From the NCBI RefSeq assembly GCF_040546025.1, contig NZ_JBEPNA010000007.1, forward strand, positions 1 through 64,000: DNA of 64,000 nt, read 5' to 3'. The translations under genes and the position numbers were made by a program. Of the stretch, positions 1-8,298 are shown piece by piece (position 1 is the first letter of the stretch; each line of letters begins with the position of its first letter). This DNA comes from Marisediminicola sp040546025 (GTDB taxonomy: Bacteria; Actinomycetota; Actinomycetes; Actinomycetales; Microbacteriaceae). The notes beneath the pieces were generated by a model. The model was not told the DNA's origin. It saw only the letters and a list, made by a program, of their open reading frames with translations, and did no database searches.

Positions 1-66
1 GCGAGCATCGACCCGACACGCACACCCAGACGCGGCGGCAAACTGCCCACACCGACACTGACGTAA
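1..66 (+). CDS. DUF222/HNH endonuclease-like protein, C-terminal tail only (partial)
   Basis: Only the last 21 codons before a TAA are in the window. They contain IDPTRTPRRGGKLP, identical to the C-terminus of the complete DUF222/HNH protein on the minus strand at 50888-52384, so this is a paralogue or near-copy. Such 13E12-type proteins are multicopy in many actinobacteria and carry an HNH nuclease domain upstream of this tail; their role is unproven. The two copies point toward each other across about 51 kb. Confidence 0.8.
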   Translation, partial: ASIDPTRTPRRGGKLPTPTLT

Positions 67-453
67 CCCAGGTGCACGGCTGGGCCGGGCAGGGCAGGGC
101 CGGACAGCGCGTGGCGCGGGGCCGAGGAACGCAGGTTCGACACGGTCGCCGCGCGACCCTCGCGACCCGCGCGACCAGCACGGCCCGCACGACGAGCGCG
201 ACCAGCGCGACCAGCGCGACCAGCGCGACCAGCGCGATCAGCAAAATCGCCTACCTGCCCACAACGAACGCCGCCGGCCGACCTGCACACCAGGCCGCCG
301 CATCCATCCCTGCCGTCCTTCTTCCGGAGCGACAGCGACCGCAACCCGCGGCCTCACCGGACAACCCGGGCAGGTTTCGACCAGCGCGACCCACCCGACA
401 GGCGCGACGCGCAGCACCAGCCGCGCGACCTGCTCGGCCCGCGGAAACCGGCC
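67..453. repeat. Intergenic region with 9-bp tandem repeat
   Basis: No gene is supported here. Positions 198-242 hold five head-to-tail units of GCGACCAGC (the last with one C to T change). Degenerate versions continue on both sides from about 140 and out to about 440. A comparable 9-bp repeat, GAGCAGGTC, follows the other DUF222/HNH gene at about 50822-50862. All frames across this stretch give low-complexity Ala/Thr/Ser/Arg translations, which argues against coding. Confidence 0.7.
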
Positions 454-1296
454 TCAGGACTCGAGTGTTCCCCGCACGATCGAGTTGCCCGAATGGTCGG
501 GGTTGCCGTCGAGGGGTTCGTCGGAGACGTCCACGAGCGGATAGTCCTCGAGGTCGATGCCCTCGGGGATCACGAAGCGGCCGCCCTCCCCCTCAAGCAC
601 GCCGATGCTCACGAGGGCCGACAGGTCCTCGGAGATCAGCCACACCTCGCGGTACCCGTCGACGTCTGCCTCAGTCGCCATCGTCACGACGACGTTGCGT
701 TCGCCGTCGCCGGACACCTCGACCACCGCCTCGCCCGTCGCACCCGCCCAGTCGGGGAGTGCATCGAGCTCCGCCGCGGCGAGAACCTCGGCCGACGGCC
801 CCTGCTGCAGACCGGCGGTGATGGCGATCCCCCCGACAATGACGACGACGGCCGCCGCCGCAGCCAATGGAATCCACGGCCCGCGCTTCCCCGCACCCCG
901 GTGTCGATTCACGCGCTCGGTTGAGCCGGTGAGGGGCGGCTCGTCGGATGCGCGCGGAACCGCGTGCAGTGCGGGCGCGTCGGGCGCGGATGCTGGCTCC
1001 GCTGCGCTCGCAGTGGCCTGGGCCGCAGCATCCGCCCGACGAATCGACTCGGGAACGACGTCGGCCGCGAGGCCGAGGTCCGCGCTGATCCGGCTCCACA
1101 CGTCGGCGCTGGGAGCCTCGGCGAAGCCGCCAGGGGTTCCGGCGCGCGCGAGGTCAACAACGCGACGCAGCTCGACCACGTCCCGCCCGCATTGTTCACA
1201 GGATGCGACGTGCTGCGCATCGGCGTCGGGCACGGTCTCGCCCATCGCCAGCAGAGCGAGCACATCGGGGTCACTGTGGTTCAGTTCACTGTTCAT
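454..1296 (-). CDS. Anti-sigma factor, ZAS zinc motif plus RskA-like domain
   Basis: Predicted 280-residue single-pass membrane anti-sigma factor. It should hold the ECF sigma factor encoded just upstream inactive at the membrane until a signal releases it. The N-terminal part has the zinc-binding anti-sigma motif H29-x3-C33-x2-C36 (HVASCEQC). One membrane helix lies near residues 141-163 (WIPLAAAAAVVVIVGG), and the extracytoplasmic C-terminal domain resembles anti-sigma-K factor RskA. The ATG at 1296 is chosen because GGAGG lies nine bases before it; an ATG at 1302 is too close. The start lies inside the end of the sigma gene, so the two are translationally coupled. The signal sensed is not evident from the sequence. 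Confidence 0.85.
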   Translation of the reverse strand: MNSELNHSDPDVLALLAMGETVPDADAQHVASCEQCGRDVVELRRVVDLARAGTPGGFAEAPSADVWSRISADLGLAADVVPESIRRADAAAQATASAAEPASAPDAPALHAVPRASDEPPLTGSTERVNRHRGAGKRGPWIPLAAAAAVVVIVGGIAITAGLQQGPSAEVLAAAELDALPDWAGATGEAVVEVSGDGERNVVVTMATEADVDGYREVWLISEDLSALVSIGVLEGEGGRFVIPEGIDLEDYPLVDVSDEPLDGNPDHSGNSIVRGTLES

Positions 1297-1906
1297 CGTC
1301 ATTCACCTCCAATCGTGTTCGGAGCCGATCAAGACTACGACGGATATGACTTTTGACGGTGCCGAGGGGCATGTCCAACCGGGCAGCGACCTGGGCATGG
1401 GTGAGGTTGTCGTAGAACGCCAGATGCATGACCTTGCGTGGGGCTTCGGGAAGCAGTGCGAGCTCATCGGCGATGACGAGCCGGTCGGCGACATCGTCCG
1501 ACCAATCGGCCACATCGTCGTCCAATGTCGCGATGACCGCCTCACGGTTGCGGCGGTCGCGGGCCGACTTCGCATGCGCGTCGGCGATGGTGTTTTTCGC
1601 GATTCCGACGAGCCACGCGGCCAGCCGCGCGCGCGTCGGGTCGAACGTGTGCCGCCCTATCCACGCCGAAACGTAGACCTTCTGGGTGACGTCCTCCGCC
1701 TCGGTCGCGTCGCCGAGGGAGCGGAGGGCCATCCCGTACACAAGCCGCGCCCATCTCTCGTACATCTCCGCAAGCGCACGTTCGCTGCCCGCCACGAACT
1801 CAGCGGTCAGCGACGCTTGGTCGTCGTCCTGCAGCAAATCAGTCACGGGGGTCCTGGCGGCTGGTCGATACTGGGCCGGCACCACGATCGAGGTGGTGCT
1901 CTCCAT
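1286..1906 (-). CDS. ECF (sigma-70 family) RNA polymerase sigma factor, SigK-like
   Basis: A 206-residue ECF sigma factor. Region 2 is visible around ALAEMYERWARLVYGMALRSL with the acidic EAEDVTQKVYVSAW stretch, and region 4 around LTHAQVAARLDMPLGTVKSH, a helix-turn-helix for the -35 element. Its stop overlaps the start of the cognate anti-sigma gene by 11 bp. A GGAG precedes two adjacent start codons, GTG 1909 and ATG 1906; the ATG has the better spacing. Sortase and DUF4397 genes lie immediately upstream on the same strand, so the regulon probably includes these envelope genes and the sigma gene itself. The target promoter was not identified. Confidence 0.9.
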   Translation of the reverse strand: MESTTSIVVPAQYRPAARTPVTDLLQDDDQASLTAEFVAGSERALAEMYERWARLVYGMALRSLGDATEAEDVTQKVYVSAWIGRHTFDPTRARLAAWLVGIAKNTIADAHAKSARDRRNREAVIATLDDDVADWSDDVADRLVIADELALLPEAPRKVMHLAFYDNLTHAQVAARLDMPLGTVKSHIRRSLDRLRTRLEVNDDEQ

Positions 1907-1984
1907 CACGGTATCTCCAAATGGCCGATAGACGCCATTCGCTCAGGAGCAGTGCCCGGCAGCGTGACGAGGGCCGCGAACATG

Positions 1985-2617
1985 TCACTTACCGGCCGGT
2001 ATGGCGGTGAGGATGATGTTGTCGATGTAGTGACCGGTGCTCGAGTCGAACTCGCCGCCACAGGTCACGAGGGTGAGCCGCGGATCACCGGCCCGGTCGA
2101 ACACTTCCGCCATCGGAGCGTCGATCTTGCCGACCGACCGCACCTCGGTCACCACGTAGTCGACGGTCGAGCCGTCGCTGCCCGCCACCGAGATGGTGCT
2201 CCCCGGCGAGGCGTCCTTCAGCCGACTAAAGGGGCCGATGCCGTCGTGCCGGGAATCGACGTGCGCCGCGATGACGGTGGCTCCGGAGTCGTTGGCAACG
2301 CCCGGGCCGAACTTGTACCAGCCGGCATCCGACGCGTTGTCGGGCAAGGCCATGGCGCCGTCGCCGTCGAGGCCCATGGCGTCGATCCGCATGTCGATGT
2401 CGAGTTGGGGGATGGACAGCCGCACCGGGGCGACCGTTGCGGCGGCCTGCGTGCTGCCGATGCTCGCATCCCTGGTTGCGATCTCCGGAACGGTTGCCGA
2501 TGACGATGACGACGGCGACGGCTCCGGCTCCGGTGCCGGTGAGGCGACGGGCGCCTCGGCGGCAGCACAGCCAGCGAGCAGGGGAAGGGCCAGAACAAGG
2601 AGTAGTGCTGATCTCAT
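1985..2617 (-). CDS. Sortase family lipoprotein (class E/F type)
   Basis: A 210-residue exported sortase-fold transpeptidase. The signal sequence ends in a lipobox, LLAGC (Cys17), followed by a Ser/Pro/Glu-rich linker and the sortase barrel. The catalytic His is in AAHVDSR (about residue 119) and the catalytic Cys in TLVTCGG (about 186). Oddity: in the HYxDN strand after the Cys, where many relatives have Arg, this protein has Ile, so I cannot point to the catalytic Arg. The ATG at 2617 has GGAGGGG at good spacing; the ATG 24 bp upstream has none. It lies 43 bp downstream of the DUF4397 gene, a likely partner or substrate. Confidence 0.8.
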   Translation of the reverse strand: MRSALLLVLALPLLAGCAAAEAPVASPAPEPEPSPSSSSSATVPEIATRDASIGSTQAAATVAPVRLSIPQLDIDMRIDAMGLDGDGAMALPDNASDAGWYKFGPGVANDSGATVIAAHVDSRHDGIGPFSRLKDASPGSTISVAGSDGSTVDYVVTEVRSVGKIDAPMAEVFDRAGDPRLTLVTCGGEFDSSTGHYIDNIILTAIPAGK

Positions 2618-2660
2618 TCCGACCCCTCCGATGCTTTTCATTGTGTGCAGATCCGGTTGC

Positions 2661-3491
2661 CTAGCGGCGCGCGGCGGTGCGACGGGTGACGAACAGCGCG
2701 CCAGCGGCGAGGAGCAGGCCGAACGCTCCGAGGCCGATCCACGTGGTGGACGCCGAGTCGGCTGCTGCTGCAGCGCCGGTCTGGCCCGCGGGGATTCCGG
2801 CCGGCGGGGTGTGGAGCCCGTCGATCGTCTGGATCGCGAGTGCGAGCGTGTCGTCCTCGAGGCTGCCGTAGGCGTAGACGATGGTGTTCACGCCTTCCGC
2901 GACGTCGACATCGGCCGGGCCGAGCAGAGCCGGCTCGGTGGTGCCGGCGGCGACGACGGATGCCGGAACGACGCCCGCGGGCAGGTTCAGGATCTCCTCG
3001 TTGGGGTTCTCGAGGCCCTCGATGACGGGCGTGTCGCCCGCGAGGATGTCGACCGCGGGTGCCGCAGCCACGTGGCGCACGGTAAGGCGGCCTTCACCGG
3101 CGGCGGTTGCCGAGATGTCATTCGTGAAGAACCCGGCTGCCGGCTCGCCCGCCTCATCGAGGTGCGCAACGGCTGTGTAGTTGCCGTTCGTCGCGAGCGG
3201 CAGGTCGATCGGGCCGAGGACGACCTGGTCGGTGGCCGACGTCGCGTTCGCCGCGGTGATCGCGACGGAATAGGTCGCGGGAGCGAGCATCAGCGGGTCG
3301 GTGAGGGTGCCCGGCGCGAAGTCGTCGAGGGTGAGGTCACCGTTCACCCATACGTCAACGGTGACTCCGGGGATGCCGTGGAGCACCGAGAGCTGCGCGT
3401 CGCCTTCGGCGGCGGCGGCGGACAGGGGCACCGCGAGTGCTGCGATGAAGACTGCTCCGGCTGCTCCGCCGGCTGCGAGACGTGATTTCAC
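2661..3491 (-). CDS. DUF4397 domain cell-surface protein
   Basis: A 276-residue exported protein starting with GTG (AGGAG eleven bases upstream). It has an N-terminal signal peptide (MKSRLAAGGAAGAVFIAAL, cleavage near AAAAEG), then two related beta-rich halves typical of DUF4397 (AQLSVLHGIPGVTVDVWVNG, then GRLTVRHVAAAPAVDILAG). At the end comes a Gly/Ala linker, one membrane helix (WIGLGAFGLLLAAGALFV) and a basic tail RRTAARR. The C-terminus has the layout of a sortase sorting signal but no canonical LPxTG; the nearest stretch is IPAGQTG. Its neighbour is a sortase, followed by sigma and anti-sigma genes, so envelope stress or adhesion is a reasonable but unproven context. Confidence 0.8.
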   Translation of the reverse strand: MKSRLAAGGAAGAVFIAALAVPLSAAAAEGDAQLSVLHGIPGVTVDVWVNGDLTLDDFAPGTLTDPLMLAPATYSVAITAANATSATDQVVLGPIDLPLATNGNYTAVAHLDEAGEPAAGFFTNDISATAAGEGRLTVRHVAAAPAVDILAGDTPVIEGLENPNEEILNLPAGVVPASVVAAGTTEPALLGPADVDVAEGVNTIVYAYGSLEDDTLALAIQTIDGLHTPPAGIPAGQTGAAAAADSASTTWIGLGAFGLLLAAGALFVTRRTAARR

Positions 3492-3650
3492 GATGTTCTC
3501 CTAACTTGAGCCCGCGTGGGGCGGTGGGATTCGGACTTACATGAACTACTTCCACCCCAAGCCCCGATTTGGATGCACTCGAATGAAAGAATCTGGGGGA
3601 ACGTGACGACGCCCCGAAATATTGCCTGGTCCCCCGCGGTTGAGCAGGGC

Positions 3651-4553
3651 ATGACAACGGATCACCTGCTCGCCGCCGACACCAGAATGGGCACCGTCAC
3701 GCTGCTCGTCTCCGACCTCGATGCGATGACGCGCTGGTATCGCGACGCGGTGCTGCTCGACGTGATCTCCGCGGCCGGTTCGACGGTCGCGCTTGGCCGC
3801 GGGGCCACTCCTCTCGTCGTGCTCGAGCATGCGCCCGACCTGACCCACGCATCACAGCGCTCGGCGGGACTGTTCCACACCGCCATCCTGTTCCCGACGA
3901 GGGCGAGCCTCGCGGCATCCGTCTACTCCATCGCGACCGCCACGCCCGGGGCATTCACCGGCAGCGCCGACCATCTCGTGAGCGAGGCCTTCTACTTCGA
4001 CGACCCCGAGGGCAATGGGGTCGAGCTGTATTTCGACCGTGCCCGCTCCGACTGGAACTGGACCGACGGGCAGATCCAGATGGCGACCCTGCCCCTCGAC
4101 CCGAACGCGTACCTGCGCGCGAACCTCGGCGAGGGAGCATCCGCCGGGGCCGACATCGCCCGTGCCGGGATTCCCGCGGACGACGCGCCCGCCGCGGTCA
4201 CCACCGTCGGCCATGTGCACCTCCGGGTCGGCGACGTCGCCACCGCGCGCGAGTTCTACGTCGACCGGCTCGGCTTCGAGGCGACCGCGCAGTTCGGCGA
4301 CCAAGCGCTGTTCGTGAGCGCGGGCGGATACCACCACCACATGGCCATGAACACGTGGAACAGTCGCGGCGCGGCCCCGCGCACGAGAGCGCTCGGGCTC
4401 GGGGTTGTGAACATCGTGGTGCCGGATACCGACGGACTCGGCGCCCTCGAGGAGCGGCTCACGCGGTTCGGGCACGAGGTCGGCCACGACGGGCAGACGC
4501 TCAGCTTCGACGACCCGTGGCGCAACCTCATCAGGGTAACCTCGGCGACGTGA
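3651..4553 (+). CDS. VOC family protein with two glyoxalase/dioxygenase domains
   Basis: A 300-residue protein with two vicinal-oxygen-chelate modules. The first runs about residues 12-125 (MGTVTLLVSDLDAMTRWYRDAV to DDPEGNGVELYFDRARSDW). The second runs about 185-300 (VGHVHLRVGDVATAREFYVDRLGF to SFDDPWRNLIRV). The arrangement resembles CatE-type catechol-2,3-dioxygenase-like proteins. Potential metal ligands are the His in VGHVHLRV and the Glu in NGVELYF. The substrate is unknown. ATG 3651 is chosen because homology begins there, although an upstream in-frame GTG (3603) exists. The gene is divergent from DUF4397 and overlaps the esterase gene by 4 bp. Confidence 0.8.
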   Translation: MTTDHLLAADTRMGTVTLLVSDLDAMTRWYRDAVLLDVISAAGSTVALGRGATPLVVLEHAPDLTHASQRSAGLFHTAILFPTRASLAASVYSIATATPGAFTGSADHLVSEAFYFDDPEGNGVELYFDRARSDWNWTDGQIQMATLPLDPNAYLRANLGEGASAGADIARAGIPADDAPAAVTTVGHVHLRVGDVATAREFYVDRLGFEATAQFGDQALFVSAGGYHHHMAMNTWNSRGAAPRTRALGLGVVNIVVPDTDGLGALEERLTRFGHEVGHDGQTLSFDDPWRNLIRVTSAT

Positions 4554-5281
4554 AGCCCTTTCAGTTCACCCGCCTGGCGGCGCTCCCCCTCGCGCCAGTG
4601 CTCGTGACGCAGGCGCGGCAACTGCGCAGGGACACCCCGCGGCTTCCGGATGCTGCGCTGCCGTGGACCGGATCCCACCAGGGCCCCGACCCGCTGCGCC
4701 TCCTCGTGCTGGGCGACTCGACCGCCGCCGGCGTCGGTGCCAAAACCCAGGACGAGGCGCTGCCGGGCTGGATCGCTCACGAGATCGCCGAGCGCTGGCG
4801 GCGGGGCACCACATGGCGCGCGATCGGTGAGAACGGCGCGACCGCGAGAGACGTGCTCGACCGGTTCGTCGGCGCGGCAGCATCCGTTCCCTTCGACCTC
4901 GCACTGTTGACCATCGGCGCGAACGACGCGCTCGGCCTGCGCTCCCGCGCGGCGTTCACCCGCGATGTGCGGGCGATCGTGCTGGCCCTGCGTGCGGCGT
5001 CGCCCGGTGCCGCGGTGCTCGTGTCGCTCATGCCCCGGTTCGACCGCTTCGCACTACTGCCCGAGCCGCTGCGTGCGACCCTCGCCCGGCACGCCGGGAG
5101 CCTCGACATGGGCGCGCGCCTGGCCGTGCGCGACCTGGAGGGTGTTGTCGCGATTCCGACGCCGCCACCGTATGTCGAGGGCTTCTTCGCGAGCGACGAG
5201 TTCCACCCGAGCTCGCTCGGCTACCGGTTGTGGGCACAGTTCGTGTTCGACTCCGCACCCGGGCTGGACTTCAGGCGGTAA
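4550..5281 (+). CDS. SGNH/GDSL-family esterase
   Basis: A 243-residue SGNH hydrolase predicted to cleave ester bonds. Motifs: block I LLVLGDSTAAGVGA with nucleophile Ser57, block III IGANDALGL with the oxyanion Asn, and block V DEFHPSSLGY with the Asp/His pair. No convincing signal peptide is seen, so it is probably cytoplasmic or membrane-associated. The GTG start sits in the GTGA overlap with the VOC gene stop, indicating coupled translation. Substrate is not deducible. Confidence 0.85.
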   Translation: MKPFQFTRLAALPLAPVLVTQARQLRRDTPRLPDAALPWTGSHQGPDPLRLLVLGDSTAAGVGAKTQDEALPGWIAHEIAERWRRGTTWRAIGENGATARDVLDRFVGAAASVPFDLALLTIGANDALGLRSRAAFTRDVRAIVLALRAASPGAAVLVSLMPRFDRFALLPEPLRATLARHAGSLDMGARLAVRDLEGVVAIPTPPPYVEGFFASDEFHPSSLGYRLWAQFVFDSAPGLDFRR

Positions 5282-5311
5282 GCCGCGGCGCTCACCCGGC
5301 AGACTGGTGCC

Positions 5312-5944
5312 ATGGCGATCCTGCGCAGCATCGATGAGATCTCAAGCGTCGTCACTGCGGGCACCCCGCGGACCGCGCGCACCATCGTCGGCATCGTCGG
5401 ATCCCCGGGCGCGGGCAAGTCCACCGTGGGCGAGGCACTCGTCGCGAGGCTGAACGCCCGCTTCGCGAGCGCCCAGCTCGTGTCGATGGACGGGTTCCAC
5501 CTTCCGCAGTCCCGGCTCGTCGAGCTCGGCCGGCGAGACCGCATGGGCGCCCCGGACACCTTCGACATCGACGGCTTCGTGGCGCTGCTCGAGCGACTCC
5601 GTGCCGACGCGGGCCCGGTCGCTGCTCCGGGCTTCGACCGCGACTGGGAGGAGGCCACGCCCGGCACCGTCCCGATCGCCGACGACCGCCGCGTCATCAT
5701 CGTCGAAGGCAACTATCTGCTCCATGATCGGGACGGCTGGCAGCGTGTCGCGCCGCTGCTCGACCTGGCCCTGTTCGTGGGGGTCGAGCGTGACATCCGC
5801 CTGGCCCGGCTGATCGCGCGGCACGAGCGGTACGGCAAGTCGGCGGCGGACGCTGCGGCCTGGGCGCTCGGCCCCGACGAGGCCAATGCGCAGCTGATCG
5901 AGCGCACCGCTGCGCGGGCCGATCACGAGGTCCGGCTGGCCTGA
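5312..5944 (+). CDS. Nucleoside/sugar kinase-like P-loop protein (PanK/uridine kinase superfamily)
   Basis: A 210-residue P-loop kinase. The Walker A loop GSPGAGKST spans residues 30-38. It is followed by the uridine-kinase-like signature LVSMDGFHLP, and Walker B is near VIIVEGNYLL. The family (nucleoside/nucleotide kinase, including fructokinase-type FrcK/YggC relatives) phosphorylates small metabolites; the substrate is not clear. It lies 30 bp after the esterase and is convergent with the AI-2E family gene. Confidence 0.8.
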   Translation: MAILRSIDEISSVVTAGTPRTARTIVGIVGSPGAGKSTVGEALVARLNARFASAQLVSMDGFHLPQSRLVELGRRDRMGAPDTFDIDGFVALLERLRADAGPVAAPGFDRDWEEATPGTVPIADDRRVIIVEGNYLLHDRDGWQRVAPLLDLALFVGVERDIRLARLIARHERYGKSAADAAAWALGPDEANAQLIERTAARADHEVRLA

Positions 5945-5965
5945 CGCCGGTGGGCGCCGGGCGAC

Positions 5966-7138
5966 TCACCTCGCGTCGAGTGCGCGCGAGCCCCTCTTCG
6001 CCGCGGCCGCGGGCTGGCGCTCCCTCACGCGGGCGAGATCCGTGGCCGTCAGCGGCTCGTTCCACGACTTGATGATCGCCCAGGCGACTGCGGCGATCGG
6101 AACCGACAGCAGGGTGCCGACGATGCCGCCGAGAATGGTGCCGGCGGTCAGCGCGAGCAGCACGACGAGCGAGTACAGCTTGATGGTCTTGCCGAGCACG
6201 ACGGGCTGCAGGAAGTTGCCCTCGAGCTGGTTGACCGCGATCACCACGACGAGAACCCAGATCGCGGCCGTCACGTCCACGGTCACGAGCGCGACGAGCG
6301 CCGCGATGACGCCCGAGAGCGTTGCACCGACGATCGGGATGAACGCGCCGATGAAGACGATGACGGCGAGCGGCAGCGCGAGTGGCACCTGCAGGATCAC
6401 GAGTGCGAGCCCGATGAAGAAGGCGTCGACGAAGGCGACGATCGCGGTGCCGCGCACGTACCCGCCGAGCGTCTCGACAGCGCGCGAGCCCGCGCGCTCC
6501 GCCTTCACATGCTTGACCGGGGTCAGCGGCTTGATCAGGAACGCCCAAATCATCGGTCCGTCCTTGGTGAAGAAGAACAGAACGAAAAGTCCCAGCACGA
6601 TGCCGGTGATGACCTCGATCACCGTCGACACCCCGGCGAGGGCGCCCGATCCGAACTGGCTGCTCGTCGCGAAGTCGATGATCGCCTCGCGGGCGTCGTC
6701 GATCTGCTGCTGGTCGATCGGCAGGGGCCCATCCTCGATGAACGCGATGATCTCGTCGATTCCAGTGCTGACGGATTTCGTCAACTCGTCGAACTGCGAC
6801 TGCACCCCGACGACCGCGACCGTGACGATGCCACCGAACGCCGAGACACCGAGCAGCAGCGCGACGACGGCGGCGACGACGCGCGGCATCCATTTCGCGA
6901 GCAGCGCGACGAGCGGGCTCAGCGCCGATGCGAGAATCAGCGCGATGATCACCGGGATCGCAACAAGCTTGAGCTGAATAAACGAGTACACCGCCGCGAT
7001 GGACAGCACGAGCAGCAGCAGAACCTGGGCGGCCCGGATCGCGGCCCTCCCGAGCGAGTCGCTCCAGAGCCGCGTGGGCGCGCTCGTGAGCGCGGCTGTC
7101 GCATCCTCAATCTGGATGCTCCGTGATTTCCTGAACAT
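5966..7138 (-). CDS. AI-2E family transporter (membrane protein)
   Basis: A 390-residue polytopic membrane protein of the AI-2E/PerM family. It has N-terminal helices (AAQVLLLLVLSIAAVYSFIQL, VIIALILASALSPLVALL), a soluble segment about residues 115-165, then C-terminal helices with the family signature GAFIPIVGATLSGVIAALVAL and NQLEGNFLQPVVLGKTIKL. Members export small molecules or run Na+/H+ antiport; the name reflects one E. coli member and does not prove autoinducer transport. It is divergent from purS. Confidence 0.85.
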   Translation of the reverse strand: MFRKSRSIQIEDATAALTSAPTRLWSDSLGRAAIRAAQVLLLLVLSIAAVYSFIQLKLVAIPVIIALILASALSPLVALLAKWMPRVVAAVVALLLGVSAFGGIVTVAVVGVQSQFDELTKSVSTGIDEIIAFIEDGPLPIDQQQIDDAREAIIDFATSSQFGSGALAGVSTVIEVITGIVLGLFVLFFFTKDGPMIWAFLIKPLTPVKHVKAERAGSRAVETLGGYVRGTAIVAFVDAFFIGLALVILQVPLALPLAVIVFIGAFIPIVGATLSGVIAALVALVTVDVTAAIWVLVVVIAVNQLEGNFLQPVVLGKTIKLYSLVVLLALTAGTILGGIVGTLLSVPIAAVAWAIIKSWNEPLTATDLARVRERQPAAAAKRGSRALDAR

Positions 7139-7278
7139 TCCGCCCCTCTCGGTCAGGTCTTGACATTACCCGTTGAGGCCCGCGCCACGTGGTAGGCGGC
7201 CCCACAGCATCCGGATTCGGCACCGGCGACGCGGTAGACTTGGGTTTCCAATTCCCACGAATGCCTCTGGAGTCATCG

Positions 7279-7581
7279 GTGCCCACAATCGTCGTCGAGG
7301 TCATGCCCAAGGCCGTTCTGCTCGATCCCCAGGGCAAGGCCGTCGCCGGCGCCCTGCACCGTCTCGGCAGATCGCGCTTCACCGACGTGCGGCTCGGCAA
7401 GCGTTTCGAGATCGCCTTCGAGGGGGATGCCGATGAGGCCGCCCTCGCCGAGGTGCGCGAGCTCGCCGAGACGATGCTCTCCAACTCCGTCATCGAAGAC
7501 GTCGTGAGCGTGCACTTCATCGGATCCGGGTCGCAGACCGACGGCGCCCACGTGGCCGGAACGCCCATCGAGGCATCCTGA
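7279..7581 (+). CDS. purS: Phosphoribosylformylglycinamidine synthase subunit PurS
   Basis: A 100-residue small subunit of FGAM synthase (purine biosynthesis step 4). It bridges PurL and the glutaminase PurQ. The N-terminus VPTIVVEVMPKAVLLDPQGKAV is typical. The GTG at 7279 is chosen because family homology starts there and GGAG lies six bases upstream; an ATG further upstream would add 30 unrelated residues. A TAGACT hexamer at 7235-7240 could be the -10 element. The stop overlaps the purQ start by one base. Many relatives have a shorter C-terminus; the tail after HFIGSGS is probably flexible. Confidence 0.93.
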   Translation: MPTIVVEVMPKAVLLDPQGKAVAGALHRLGRSRFTDVRLGKRFEIAFEGDADEAALAEVRELAETMLSNSVIEDVVSVHFIGSGSQTDGAHVAGTPIEAS

Positions 7582-8276
7582 TGCGCATCGGCGTCGTCAC
7601 CTTTCCCGGAAGCCTCGACGACAGGGACGCCCAGCGTGCCGTCCGGCTCGCCGGTGCCACCCCCGTCGCCCTCTGGCACGGCGAGCACGACCTGCACGGC
7701 GTCGACGCCATCGTGCTGCCCGGCGGCTTCAGCTATGGCGACTACCTGCGCGCGGGCGCGATCGCGAGCCTCTCGCCGATCATGGCCGAGGTCATCGCGG
7801 CCGCTAATCGCGGCGTGCCGGTGCTCGGAATCTGCAACGGCTTCCAGATGCTCGCCGAGGCGCACCTGCTCCCGGGCGGCCTGATCCGCAACGACCACGG
7901 CACGTTCATCTGCCGCGACCAGAAGCTGCGGGTGGAGAACACCTCCACCGCGTGGACGAACGGCTACGCGCCCGGCACCGAGATCACCATCCCGCTGAAG
8001 AACGGCGAGGGCGGATTCGTGGCGGATGCCGAGACGATCGCCCGCCTCGAGGGTGAGGGGCACGTCGCCTTCCGCTACCTCGGAGTGAACCCGAACGGCT
8101 CGATCAACGACATCGCCGGCGTCACGAACGCCCGCGGCAACGTCGTGGGCCTCATGCCGCATCCGGAGCACGCGATCGAGGAGGGCTTCGGGCCCGACAC
8201 GGATGCCGCGATGCGCTCGGGCACCGACGGCCTGACAATCTTCACCTCCGCGATCGCGGCGCTCGCGGCGATCTGA
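7581..8276 (+). CDS. purQ: Phosphoribosylformylglycinamidine synthase, glutaminase subunit PurQ
   Basis: A 231-residue class I glutamine amidotransferase that supplies ammonia to PurL for FGAR to FGAM conversion. The nucleophile Cys lies in VLGICNGFQML, and the His/Glu pair in MPHPEHAIEEGF. The ATG overlaps the purS stop (TGATG), so the two are translationally coupled. The repeat element at 8299-8545 follows directly. purL lies 4 kb downstream on the same strand, separated by three genes on the other strand. Confidence 0.96.
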   Translation: MRIGVVTFPGSLDDRDAQRAVRLAGATPVALWHGEHDLHGVDAIVLPGGFSYGDYLRAGAIASLSPIMAEVIAAANRGVPVLGICNGFQMLAEAHLLPGGLIRNDHGTFICRDQKLRVENTSTAWTNGYAPGTEITIPLKNGEGGFVADAETIARLEGEGHVAFRYLGVNPNGSINDIAGVTNARGNVVGLMPHPEHAIEEGFGPDTDAAMRSGTDGLTIFTSAIAALAAI

Positions 8277-8298
8277 AAGCAGCCGCCCTTCGCAGTCC

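Noticed and set aside
1910..1984. Additional small gene or promoter between sortase and sigma factor
   Set aside because: The 78-bp gap contains no coding frame of merit and no -35/-10 pair that I could support.
557..2503. A 648-codon open frame on the plus strand opposite the sigma, anti-sigma and sortase genes
   Set aside because: Composition is Arg/Ala/Ser-rich low complexity with no domain. The opposite strand has clear, conserved proteins. In 70% G+C DNA long antisense frames are common.
7160..7165. TTGACA as a -35 element for purS
   Set aside because: No acceptable -10 hexamer lies 16-18 bp downstream; TAGACT at 7235 is too far to pair with it.
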